From contig JAAXZP010000050.1 in assembly GCA_012719815.1 (NCBI GenBank), positions 1 to 13,463 on the forward strand: a stretch of DNA of 13,463 bases, written 5' to 3'. Origin of the DNA: Christensenellaceae bacterium. GTDB lineage: Bacteria; Bacillota; Clostridia; Christensenellales; SZUA-584. The notes under the pieces were generated by a model, which did no database searches, was not told the origin of the DNA, and saw nothing but the letters and a program-made list of their open reading frames with translations. Position 1 is the stretch's first letter. Each line of letters opens with the position of its first letter. The translations under genes were made by a program, and so were the position numbers. Shown one piece after another: positions 6,874 through 13,249 of this stretch.

Positions 6874-6902
6874 CGCAAAAAAAGAAGCCCGGGCTTTTTG
6901 CG
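6874..6902 (-). promoter_or_regulatory. Leader hairpin with T-run in the prfC 5' UTR
   Basis: On the transcript strand the element reads CGCAAAAAG, then CCCGGGCTT, then CTTTTTTTGCG. It can fold two ways. A short AAGC-CCGG-GCTT hairpin followed by CTTTTTTT would look like a terminator. A longer stem pairing CGCAAAAA with TTTTTGCG would hide the T-run. It lies about 30 nt after the predicted transcription start and 27 nt before the start codon. Attenuation is an inference; the element may be merely structural. Confidence 0.4.
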
Positions 6903-6938
6903 AGCTCCCATTCATACTGAAAGCTGTACGACTCACGT

Positions 6939-6967
6939 ATTATACAGGACATGATGTTTTGCGTCAA
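6939..6967 (-). promoter_or_regulatory. prfC: Predicted strong promoter for prfC
   Basis: Minus strand: TTGACG (6962-6967), 17-bp spacer, perfect TATAAT (6939-6944). The predicted start is near 6932, giving an 85-nt leader. Confidence 0.85.
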
Positions 6968-7018
6968 TGTGCAGGCACAGCGTTTTTTCACAATTTAAAC
7001 GCTGTGGAAAGGATGGCG

Positions 7019-7516
7019 CTATGCGCCGGAGCACAGCACGACCACCTGATACGGCGTGGTCTGCGCCGGTATGCTGTGCGTCGCGGGGCCGTATACCACC
7101 GCGAGGTCGCGGTTGCCCAGCTCTCCGGTGAACGCCTGCCCGTTCTGAAGCACCACGCGCGTGGCCGGGCCGATGTTGAGCATCAGGTCGCCTTCGCTGC
7201 TCAAAAGGTCAGGGCCGAACCAGTCCACCGCCACGCGCCGGCCCGGAGCCAACCGCGCCATCACCAGCGCCACGTACTGCGGATGATAGATCAGCGGCAC
7301 CGGAGCGGCCGCGTCATAAAAGCCGGTCATCGTATCGCCGGGCCGGACCATGACATGGTCAATAAAATATGTATCGGGCCGCACCACGAAATTGGCCGTT
7401 TGACCCGACCGGTTGGCCAGTGTCATCAGCTTCGTGCATCCGGACGGCCGGTCCGCGCCGTCCCAATAATCCTGTATGGCCGTCACCACGCCCGAAAAAG
7501 AGCCATATACGCCCAT
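7019..7516 (-). CDS. Conserved hypothetical protein, beta-rich (165 aa)
   Basis: I do not know a name for this family, although segments such as NFVVRPDTYFIDHVMV, GFYDAAAPVPLIYHPQY and SIPAQTTPYQVVVLC look like a conserved Clostridia protein I have seen before. The composition (many V, T, G, P and little charge) suggests a compact beta-structure. There is no signal peptide or membrane helix, so it is probably cytosolic or a coat-type protein. The ATG at 7516 is chosen because GGAGGT (7524-7529) lies 7 bp upstream. The alternative ATG at 7552 has no ribosome binding site. It is transcribed divergently from the hydrolase operon. A -10-like TGATACAAG sits about 30 bp upstream of the ribosome binding site, but no good -35 is visible. 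Confidence 0.75.
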   Translation of the reverse strand: MGVYGSFSGVVTAIQDYWDGADRPSGCTKLMTLANRSGQTANFVVRPDTYFIDHVMVRPGDTMTGFYDAAAPVPLIYHPQYVALVMARLAPGRRVAVDWFGPDLLSSEGDLMLNIGPATRVVLQNGQAFTGELGNRDLAVVYGPATHSIPAQTTPYQVVVLCSGA

Positions 7517-7581
7517 CGCCGCTACCTCCGCAAACCTGTTATCTTGTATCATATGCGGGGAAGCCCGAGCAGGGTGTGCAA

Positions 7582-7595
7582 AATCCGGGCGGATT
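7582..7595. repeat. Short palindrome in the divergent intergenic region
   Basis: AATCCG-GG-CGGATT is a perfect 6-bp dyad in the 197-bp gap between the minus-strand hypothetical and the hydrolase operon. Its position upstream of both genes fits an operator, but palindromes this short occur by chance. The rest of the gap holds only the plus-strand promoter. Confidence 0.3.
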
Positions 7596-7657
7596 ATCAA
7601 AACGGGCCCGGCACGAGTGCTGAATCGCCGCGCAGGATGGGAACAGGAGAACAATCG

Positions 7658-7686
7658 TTGTCAAATGCGCGCGGTTGTTGTATGCT
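7658..7686 (+). promoter_or_regulatory. Predicted promoter for the hydrolase-acyltransferase operon
   Basis: TTGTCA (7658-7663), 17-bp spacer, TATGCT (7681-7686). Transcription would start near 7693, giving a leader of about 20 nt. It overlaps an upstream in-frame ATG at 7675 and so rules that start out. Confidence 0.65.
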
Positions 7687-7713
7687 GGGATTACCAAACA
7701 AGGAGCGTGTGAT

Positions 7714-8604
7714 TTGCCCAGTCCCGTAAGCGTATTGCTGAGAGAAGAGATTCGGTTGTTAAAGCCGTTCATAGGCCGGATGAGCATATCCCGCGCTCGG
7801 GCGCTGCAGGATACGCTGGGCGGCATGGGCGCCAAGTCGGTGGCCGGCCGCGTGACGTTCGAGCCGGCGGATATCGGGGAGTGCGAAGCGTGTTTCGCGC
7901 TGCCGTGTAACGAGCCGGACAGCCGCCGCGCGATACTGTACCTGCACGGCGGCGCGTACGTGGCAGGCAATCTCGCCTACGCGCGCTGCTTTGCGGGCAT
8001 ACTTTCTGATCACACCCGGCGGCGCGTGCTGGCCGTGGCGTACCGGCTGGCGCCGGAGCATCCGTTTCCGGCGGCGCTGGACGACGCCGTGGGGGCATAC
8101 CGGCACCTGCTGGATAGCGGCTACGAGCCGCGGCAAATATCGTTTGTGGGGGAATCCGCAGGAGGCGGGCTTATCTACTGCCTGGGTCAAAAGTTAAAAG
8201 AGCTGCGGCTGCCGCTACCCGCCGCGATGGTGGGCATATCGCCGTGGGCCGACCTCACGTTTTCCGGCGCGTCGTACAAGACCAACGCAAAAAAAGACCC
8301 GTCTCTCAATGAAGCGGCGCTGCGCAGATACGCCAAAGCCTATGCGGACGGCCAGCTCAATAACCCTCTGGTGTCGCCGGCGTTTGGGGATTATGAAGGC
8401 TTCCCGCCGTCGCTGATATTCGCGGGCGGCAGCGAGCTGCTGCTGTCCGACGCGGAGATGATGGCTGCCCGACTCACGCAGTGCGGCTGTCGGTGCGAGC
8501 TACATGTGGAGGAGGGGCTGTGGCACGTGTATGTGCTGTTCGGTATCCCGGAGGCGCGCGTCGCGCTGGATAAAATTGCGGATTTTCTGGAGCTATGGGC
8601 ATGA
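7714..8604 (+). CDS. Alpha/beta hydrolase, HSL (fold-3) family esterase
   Basis: A 296-aa cytosolic hydrolase of the hormone-sensitive-lipase group, which cleaves short- to medium-chain esters. The oxyanion-hole motif is H78-G79-G80. The family motif YRLAPEHPFPAALDD spans about 110-124. The nucleophile is S148 in GESAGGG, and the histidine is H271 in LWHVY. The acid position reads GSELLLSD (239-246), where Glu241 appears to replace the usual Asp, a substitution I recall in some family members. The TTG at 7714 is chosen because AAGGAG (7700-7705) lies 8 bp upstream; the ATG at 7675 falls inside the promoter. The stop overlaps the next gene by ATGA, so the two are probably translationally coupled. 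It leads a three-gene operon. Its substrate may be the product of the neighbouring acyltransferase. Confidence 0.9.
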   Translation: MPSPVSVLLREEIRLLKPFIGRMSISRARALQDTLGGMGAKSVAGRVTFEPADIGECEACFALPCNEPDSRRAILYLHGGAYVAGNLAYARCFAGILSDHTRRRVLAVAYRLAPEHPFPAALDDAVGAYRHLLDSGYEPRQISFVGESAGGGLIYCLGQKLKELRLPLPAAMVGISPWADLTFSGASYKTNAKKDPSLNEAALRRYAKAYADGQLNNPLVSPAFGDYEGFPPSLIFAGGSELLLSDAEMMAARLTQCGCRCELHVEEGLWHVYVLFGIPEARVALDKIADFLELWA

Positions 8605-9893
8605 CGAAACAGACGGGTTCGCATCAAAAATGGATGAAGCTGGACAACGCGGCGAAAATATATCCGGCGGCTCAGCGGCGCAATTGGAAGGCGCTGTTTC
8701 GGCTGTCGGCTACGCTGGCGGAAGATGTGGACCCTGCTGTGCTGGAAGAGGCCCAGCGCTCCACGCTGGCGCGCTTTCCCGGCTTCGCGCTGAAGCTAAA
8801 GCGCGGCCTGTTCTGGTACTTTCTGGAGCACAACGAGGGCGGACCCAAAGCCAGGCCGGACGGGCCGTATCCGTGCGCGCCGATGGATTTTAAGGAAAAC
8901 GGCGGTTTCATGTTCCGCGTGCTGTACCACGAGAAACGCATCGCGGTGGAGATATTCCACGTGCTGACGGACGGCACCGGCGGCCTGCGCTTCCTCAAAA
9001 CGCTGGTGGCCGAGTATCTGCGCATCAAATACGGTGCCAACATCCCGCGGGACAACGAGATACTCGACTGCTCGCAGCCGCCCGACCCCGAGGAGACGGA
9101 GGACGCGTATATAAAATACGCGCGCGATGTGGGGCGGTCTCGCCGCGAGCCGGACTCCTATTACATTCCCGGCACCACCGAGGCGGACGGATTCATACAC
9201 GTCGTCACCGGCCTGATACCTGTATACGAGGTGCTTTCACGCGCCAAAGCCAAGGGCGGGTCGCTGACGGAATACCTGACTGCCGTGCTGATTATGGCGG
9301 TGGACAAGCTCCAGCGGCAGCGGGTGAAAAACGAGAAACGCCTAAAGCCTGTCAAGGTGTGCGTGCCCATCAACTTGCGCAGCTTTTATCCCACCCGCAC
9401 CATGCGCAACTTTGCTTCCTATGTGAACGTCGGCATCGACCCGCGCTACGGCACGTACTGCTTCGACGAAGTGCTGTCCGCCGTGCACCATTACATGCGC
9501 TCCGAAGTGACGGAAAAGCAGCTCAACGCCAAATTTTCCACCAACGTGCGCACCGAGATGCGTAAGGCGCTGCGCTTAACGCCGCTGTTTATAAAGAACA
9601 TCGCGATGAAGCTCTCGTTTTACGCGGTGGGGGACAGGAAGTCGTCCACCAGCATTTCCAACCTGGGCGCGGTGAACCTGCCCGACGAGATGGCGCGTTA
9701 CGTCACGCGGATGGATTTTATTCTGGGGCCGCTGTCGCGCAACAAGGTGGTGTGCGGCGCGATCACGTATCAGGGCACGCTGGTGCTCAATTTCCTGCGC
9801 ACCGTCAGGGAGAGCGAAGTGGAGCGCGAGTTCTTCCGCTATCTGGTGAAGCTGGGCATACCGGTTAAAGTGGAGAGCAACGCGCGGTGGTAG
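8601..9893 (+). CDS. Condensation / alcohol-acetyltransferase-like acyltransferase (430 aa)
   Basis: A stand-alone member of the CoA-dependent acyltransferase superfamily, the group that includes NRPS condensation domains, fungal-type alcohol acetyltransferases and wax-ester synthases. The catalytic motif is H120-x3-D124-G125 in EIFHVLTDGTGG, after an N-terminal segment (RLSATLAEDVDPAVLEEA, FPGFALKL) typical of the first half-domain. The second half holds LTEYLTAVLI and VPINLRSFYP, as expected. The length fits one complete two-lobed domain. No carrier-protein or adenylation domain is attached, so the donor is more likely CoA- or free-carrier-bound. The ATG at 8601 overlaps the hydrolase stop as ATGA and has GGAG 8 bp upstream. 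An ATG at 8595 is too close to that site. The third gene begins 18 bp after the stop. The exact acyl donor and acceptor are unknown. Confidence 0.85.
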   Translation: MTKQTGSHQKWMKLDNAAKIYPAAQRRNWKALFRLSATLAEDVDPAVLEEAQRSTLARFPGFALKLKRGLFWYFLEHNEGGPKARPDGPYPCAPMDFKENGGFMFRVLYHEKRIAVEIFHVLTDGTGGLRFLKTLVAEYLRIKYGANIPRDNEILDCSQPPDPEETEDAYIKYARDVGRSRREPDSYYIPGTTEADGFIHVVTGLIPVYEVLSRAKAKGGSLTEYLTAVLIMAVDKLQRQRVKNEKRLKPVKVCVPINLRSFYPTRTMRNFASYVNVGIDPRYGTYCFDEVLSAVHHYMRSEVTEKQLNAKFSTNVRTEMRKALRLTPLFIKNIAMKLSFYAVGDRKSSTSISNLGAVNLPDEMARYVTRMDFILGPLSRNKVVCGAITYQGTLVLNFLRTVRESEVEREFFRYLVKLGIPVKVESNARW

Positions 9894-9911
9894 ATGGAAA
9901 GGGATAGCATT

Positions 9912-10616
9912 ATGTCGTACTGTGTGAACTGCGGAGTGGAACTGGCGGACAGCGAAAAGTGCTGCCCGTTGTGCCAGACGGAGGTCATAAACCCCAAGTC
10001 GCCATGGCAGGAACCGGCGTCGCGCCCGTATTCGCGACATGTGGACACCATTTTAAAGCGCATCGACCGGCGCTATTTCGCGACGCTGGCGGCGCTGCTG
10101 CTCAGCATACCGTGCATCATCACGGTGCTGGTGGACATCATATCCGGCGGCGGGGTGACATGGTCGGCGTACGTGATAGGCGCGGTCGTGGTGGCCTATA
10201 TCATTGTGCTGCTGCCATTCTTTTTTAAAAAATTCCACTCAGTCATATTCCTGGGCGCGGACTGCGCGGCGGTATTGCTCTACCTGCTGTTTATCGAGAG
10301 GGTGGGCGGCGGCAGCTGGTTTTTGGGCCTCGGGCTGCCCCTGACGGTGGCGGCGAGCGTGTGCGTGCTGGTGCTGGCGCTGCTGTTCACCAGGGCTCAG
10401 ATGTCGGGCATTGTCAAATCCGGCGCGGTGATGATTGCGGCCGGGCTGTTCGTGGTGTGCGCGGAGGTCGTCATCAGCGCCTATTTATACGGCATGGTGC
10501 GCTTCGCGTGGTCGCTGTACGCGCTGATACCGTGCGTGATACTGGGCGCTGCGCTGCTGGTGCTGGAGCACCGCAAGAACCTCAAGGAGCGCATCCGTAA
10601 AAGGTTGTTCTACTGA
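9912..10616 (+). CDS. Zinc-ribbon six-helix membrane protein (DUF6320-like, 234 aa)
   Basis: The N-terminus carries a zinc ribbon, C4-x2-C7 and C18-x2-C21 (CVNCG...CPLC), followed by a short polar linker. Six hydrophobic helices follow, roughly at residues 72-97, 104-125, 130-147, 150-172, 178-199 and 205-222, and then a basic C-terminus (HRKNLKERIRKR) that should be cytosolic. The layout matches my memory of DUF6320 proteins, whose function is unknown. The ATG at 9912 is preferred (AAAGGG ending 8 bp upstream) over 9894, which would touch the previous stop. It lies 18 bp after the acyltransferase stop on the same strand and is almost certainly co-transcribed. No intrinsic terminator is visible in the 24 bp before the convergent superoxide dismutase gene. 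A membrane anchor, transporter or sensor role are all possible. Confidence 0.85.
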   Translation: MSYCVNCGVELADSEKCCPLCQTEVINPKSPWQEPASRPYSRHVDTILKRIDRRYFATLAALLLSIPCIITVLVDIISGGGVTWSAYVIGAVVVAYIIVLLPFFFKKFHSVIFLGADCAAVLLYLLFIERVGGGSWFLGLGLPLTVAASVCVLVLALLFTRAQMSGIVKSGAVMIAAGLFVVCAEVVISAYLYGMVRFAWSLYALIPCVILGAALLVLEHRKNLKERIRKRLFY

Positions 10617-10640
10617 TGCGGCCTCCGCGGTCATATTATC

Positions 10641-11276
10641 CTAACTCAGCTCGCTGACACATAACCTGTACAGTTCTCCTGCTCGCTTCCAGTTGGCCAC
10701 CTGGAACCAGTCGTCGATGTAGCCCGCGCGGTCGTTGTAGTGCTTGAGGTAATACGCGTGCTCCCAGACGTCGATAGTGGCAACGGGGCACAGCCCCCGG
10801 GTGAGTGGCGTATCCTGATTGGCCGTCGTGATGATGCTGAGCTTGCCGCTTCCGTCCGCCGTCAGCCACGTGTAGCCCGAGCCGAATACGGACAGCGCCG
10901 CGTCCTTGAACCTCTGGAAAAACGCGTCGGTGGACCCGAAATCCCGCACGACGGCGTCATACAGCGCGCCCGCGTAGTGGCGGGTGTCCGAAGGTGACAT
11001 GCCGGAAAAATAGAATATGTGGTTGTACACGCCGCCGGCGTTGTTCCGGACGGGCGTGCGGATGTCGGCGGGCAGCCGGTCCGCGTTGGTCAGCAGCTCT
11101 TCCAGGGACCAGTCGTGCAGCGCGGGGTAGTCCTTCAGCGCCTTGTTGAGGTTGTCGACATAGGTCTGCAGGTGCCGGTCATGGTGCAGGTGCATCGTCA
11201 GCGTGTCTATGTACGGCTCCAGCGCGTCGTATGCATACGGCAGCGGCGGGTTCACGAAGGGATAATGCTCGTTCAT
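10641..11276 (-). CDS. sodA: Superoxide dismutase, Fe/Mn family (Mn-type residues)
   Basis: A 211-aa cytosolic enzyme converting superoxide to oxygen and hydrogen peroxide. The metal ligands are H31 (HLHHDRH), H86 (NHIFYF), D169 and H173 (DVWEHAYY), and the gateway Tyr is Y39. Metal-type markers point to manganese: Gly82 in NNAGGVYNH where iron enzymes have Gln, and Gln154 in the C-terminal NQDTPL motif. The position matching E. coli SodA His31 is Leu36. The ATG at 11276 has AGGAGA 7 bp upstream, and a promoter lies at 11306-11335. The gene converges with the hydrolase operon, 24 bp apart, with no clear terminator between them. Metal choice is predicted from residues and is not certain in this family. 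Confidence 0.95.
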   Translation of the reverse strand: MNEHYPFVNPPLPYAYDALEPYIDTLTMHLHHDRHLQTYVDNLNKALKDYPALHDWSLEELLTNADRLPADIRTPVRNNAGGVYNHIFYFSGMSPSDTRHYAGALYDAVVRDFGSTDAFFQRFKDAALSVFGSGYTWLTADGSGKLSIITTANQDTPLTRGLCPVATIDVWEHAYYLKHYNDRAGYIDDWFQVANWKRAGELYRLCVSELS

Positions 11277-11305
11277 GGCGTTCTCCTGACATAAGATATC
11301 GCTTT

Positions 11306-11335
11306 AATATATTCGCGCGGCGCAGGCGGGGTGAA
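11306..11335 (-). promoter_or_regulatory. sodA: Predicted promoter for superoxide dismutase
   Basis: Minus strand: TTCACC (11330-11335), 18-bp spacer, TATATT (11306-11311). The leader would be about 20 nt. I saw no recognisable PerR or Fur box beside it. Confidence 0.5.
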
Positions 11336-11356
11336 ATGGGTGAGACTATAAAGGTA

Positions 11357-11385
11357 TTGTCATTTATGCCTGAAGCGCGTATGAT
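11357..11385 (+). promoter_or_regulatory. Predicted promoter upstream of the DUF6198-like gene
   Basis: TTGTCA (11357-11362), 17-bp spacer, TATGAT (11380-11385). Transcription would begin near 11392, only about 10 nt before a strong terminator hairpin. Confidence 0.65.
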
Positions 11386-11401
11386 AGAGTCATCAGCGAA
11401 T

Positions 11402-11439
11402 CTTTTCCTGTTTCTGTACCAAACAGGGAAAGTTTTTTT
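11402..11439 (+). terminator. Promoter-proximal intrinsic terminator (possible attenuator)
   Basis: CTTTTCCTGTTT (11402-11413) pairs with AAACAGGGAAAG (11421-11432), 12 pairs with one wobble and a 7-nt loop, followed by seven T (11433-11439). No gene ends upstream on this strand. It therefore either truncates the transcript from the promoter at 11357-11385 or marks a very short RNA of about 48 nt. Confidence 0.75.
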
Positions 11440-11501
11440 ATGACAGCCCAAAGAAGCACCGCCCGGCGCTTCGCTCAGGCTGGTATGGACGGGGGTACTG
11501 T

Positions 11502-12185
11502 GTGAGCAAAAGGAAGTTTTACACGGAATGGGCTTACGTGCTGGGGGTTGTTACCCTGGCGCTGGGCACGGCTTTGATGGAGAGGGCAGACTTCGGGCTG
11601 TCCATGGTGGTGGCGCCGGCCTATCTGGTGTACCTGAAGCTATCGCAGGTGTGGGGCTTCGTGACGTTCGGTATGGCCGAGTACCCGCTGCAGGCCTGCC
11701 TGCTGGTTGCGCTGATGCTGATACTGTGCAGGTTTCGCGTCGCTTACCTGTGTTCCTTCGTTACGGCTGTGATATACGGCGTTGCGCTGGACGGGTGCAT
11801 GGCGCTGGTGGCGCTCGTCGGCGGCAGCGGCATGGCGTGGCGCGTCGCTTACTACGCGGCGGGGCTGGTGCTGTGCTCTGTCGGCGTGGCGCTGTTTTTC
11901 CGCACCTATATCGCGCCAGCGGTCTACGAGCTGTTCGTAAAGAAGCTGGCCGAAAAGCTCAGCCGCAACGTAAGCCGCGTCAAAATCGTATATGACTGCA
12001 CCAGCTGTCTGGTTGCCATCGCCCTGTCGTTCTGCTTCTTCGGCCTGTGGCACTTTGAAGGCGTGAAGCTGGGCACCGTGGTGTGCGCGCTGGTCAACGG
12101 CTGGCTGATCGGCTGGTTTGGCCGGCGGATGGACAAACGCTTTGATTTCATCGACGCACTGCCGCTGCGCCGCTGGTTCGAGTAA
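11502..12185 (+). CDS. DUF6198 / YczE-YyaS-YitT-type membrane protein (227 aa)
   Basis: An integral membrane protein with about six hydrophobic segments. Signature-like stretches are LGTALMERADFGLSMVVAPAYL near the N-terminus, AVIYGVALDGCMALV in the middle, and GVKLGTVVCALVNGWLIGWFGR near the C-terminus. These agree with my memory of DUF6198, related to the YczE/YyaS/YitT group of putative membrane transport or regulatory proteins. The length is normal. It ends in a polar tail (DFIDALPLRRWFE). The GTG start at 11502 has only a G-rich site (GGGGG, 11491-11495), so translation may be modest. Transcription must pass the terminator at 11402-11439 unless another promoter lies in 11440-11501, where I saw none. 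A strong bidirectional terminator follows at 12200-12238. Function unknown. Confidence 0.85.
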   Translation: MSKRKFYTEWAYVLGVVTLALGTALMERADFGLSMVVAPAYLVYLKLSQVWGFVTFGMAEYPLQACLLVALMLILCRFRVAYLCSFVTAVIYGVALDGCMALVALVGGSGMAWRVAYYAAGLVLCSVGVALFFRTYIAPAVYELFVKKLAEKLSRNVSRVKIVYDCTSCLVAIALSFCFFGLWHFEGVKLGTVVCALVNGWLIGWFGRRMDKRFDFIDALPLRRWFE

Positions 12186-12199
12186 ACAAACAAAAACAA

Positions 12200-12238
12200 A
12201 GCCCGGGTCCCGTATCAGATGCCCGGGCTGTTTCTTTT
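12200..12238. terminator. Bidirectional intrinsic terminator between convergent genes
   Basis: AGCCCGGG (12200-12207) pairs with CCCGGGCT (12222-12229), 8 pairs. On the plus strand GTTTCTTTT follows; on the minus strand TTGTTTTTGTTTGTTT follows. It serves both the DUF6198-like gene and the DUF2935-like gene. Confidence 0.85.
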
Positions 12239-12252
12239 CACACTCCCGAATT

Positions 12253-13176
12253 TTATTCTTGCAGGTTGCACGTTCCGAGAACGCACAAATAATGGTTGGC
12301 TTCGCGCAGCACGTGGTCGGCCAGCAGCGGAATAATGATGGATTCTATCTTGCATTCCAGTATTCCGTTTGCGCCCGCTTCCTTGAAATCACGCAATTTC
12401 ATGGTTTCCTCCCGGCTTTGAGCGGTGACCTGCGCGATGCTTGCCGTCTGCCTTGCGGCCTGCAATGCCTGCGCCGTCAGCGCGTCGAACTGCTTGCCGA
12501 AATTGCGCGCCGTATCGATGAGCGTTTCCTCCGAGGGGTCCAAAAGCCCCGCGATAAACTTGGAATGCTCCGCCATGATGCGGTTCCAGAACGTCTCCTG
12601 GTTTATGAGGCCTTCCGCCGTCATGGGGTTTTCACGGTTCACAAGCGTGACAAGCATGTTCATAAAGAATCTGGCTTCGCGCAGGATATGTTCGATGAGC
12701 AGCGGGTAATTCATGGTAAACATTCTGCAAGCCCGCACATTGGCCAGCAGCCTTTCCTTAAACTCCGCAAGCGCCCCGGTGAGCTGGTATGCCCTCCTGT
12801 TCAGAATCTCCACCTCTCTGGCCAGCCCGGCGCGCACCGGACGGCTGTACGGCCTCAGCATATTTTGCTGCTGCGTCAGCGACGTATTGATGGGCACGCC
12901 GGTGTAGAAAGATGTAAGGTTCTCCGCCTCTACGGTATACGGCGTGGTGATCTGCCGCGATTCAACTGCGGCTTGGCTGACGGTGCCGTGCGCCAGTTCC
13001 GTTGCCTGCGCCAGAAGGTTTTCAAACGCCGCGCGGAACCCTGCCGCCTCTTCGCCCAGGGCGCTGTCTTTGGGCGTAAACGCAAGCTGCAGGAAAAGGG
13101 AGTGTTCCTTCATGATCCTCAGAAAAAACAGGTTAAGGTCAATTGACATTGTAATGAATTCCTGATCGGACAGCAC
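12253..13176 (-). CDS. DUF2935 family protein, duplicated hemerythrin/ferritin-like helical bundle (307 aa)
   Basis: The protein is almost all alpha-helical and consists of two similar halves. Each begins with a helix of the form F-x-RIM-x-EH (residues 17-25, EH at 24-25; and 196-204, EH at 203-204). Each ends with H-x3-EA (IEHILREA, H163/E167; and ADHVLREA, H288/E292). These paired Glu/His residues are good candidates for metal ligands, as in ferritin-like or hemerythrin-like bundles. I recall DUF2935 as that fold, but its function is not established. The start is the GTG at 13176, where AGGAG lies 8 bp upstream. An internal ATG (residue 10) is possible, and an in-frame ATG at 13248 has no ribosome binding site. 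The stop lies 14 bp from the shared terminator. A possible role is metal storage or oxygen/peroxide handling, by inference only. Confidence 0.87.
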   Translation of the reverse strand: MLSDQEFITMSIDLNLFFLRIMKEHSLFLQLAFTPKDSALGEEAAGFRAAFENLLAQATELAHGTVSQAAVESRQITTPYTVEAENLTSFYTGVPINTSLTQQQNMLRPYSRPVRAGLAREVEILNRRAYQLTGALAEFKERLLANVRACRMFTMNYPLLIEHILREARFFMNMLVTLVNRENPMTAEGLINQETFWNRIMAEHSKFIAGLLDPSEETLIDTARNFGKQFDALTAQALQAARQTASIAQVTAQSREETMKLRDFKEAGANGILECKIESIIIPLLADHVLREANHYLCVLGTCNLQE

Positions 13177-13198
13177 TATATCATCTCCTATCGAGTTG

Positions 13199-13212
13199 GT
13201 AATACCAGTATA
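13199..13212 (-). promoter_or_regulatory. Possible -10 region for the DUF2935-like gene
   Basis: Minus strand offers two overlapping options: TATACT (13207-13212), or TATTAC (13199-13204) preceded by TGG as an extended -10. No convincing -35 box accompanies either, so the register is unresolved. Confidence 0.3.
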
Positions 13213-13249
13213 TTCACGCGGCAAAAAGGCTCCACCAAAACGGCGCAAA

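Noticed and set aside
11231..11443. Small plus-strand frame covering the promoter and attenuator-like hairpin
   Set aside because: It begins inside the antisense of superoxide dismutase and its 3' part is the terminator itself. A leader peptide from ATG 11336 would start before the predicted transcription start.
12118..13146. 342-codon plus-strand frame opposite the DUF2935 gene
   Set aside because: Overlaps the end of the DUF6198 gene, crosses the bidirectional terminator, and is antisense to a recognised family.
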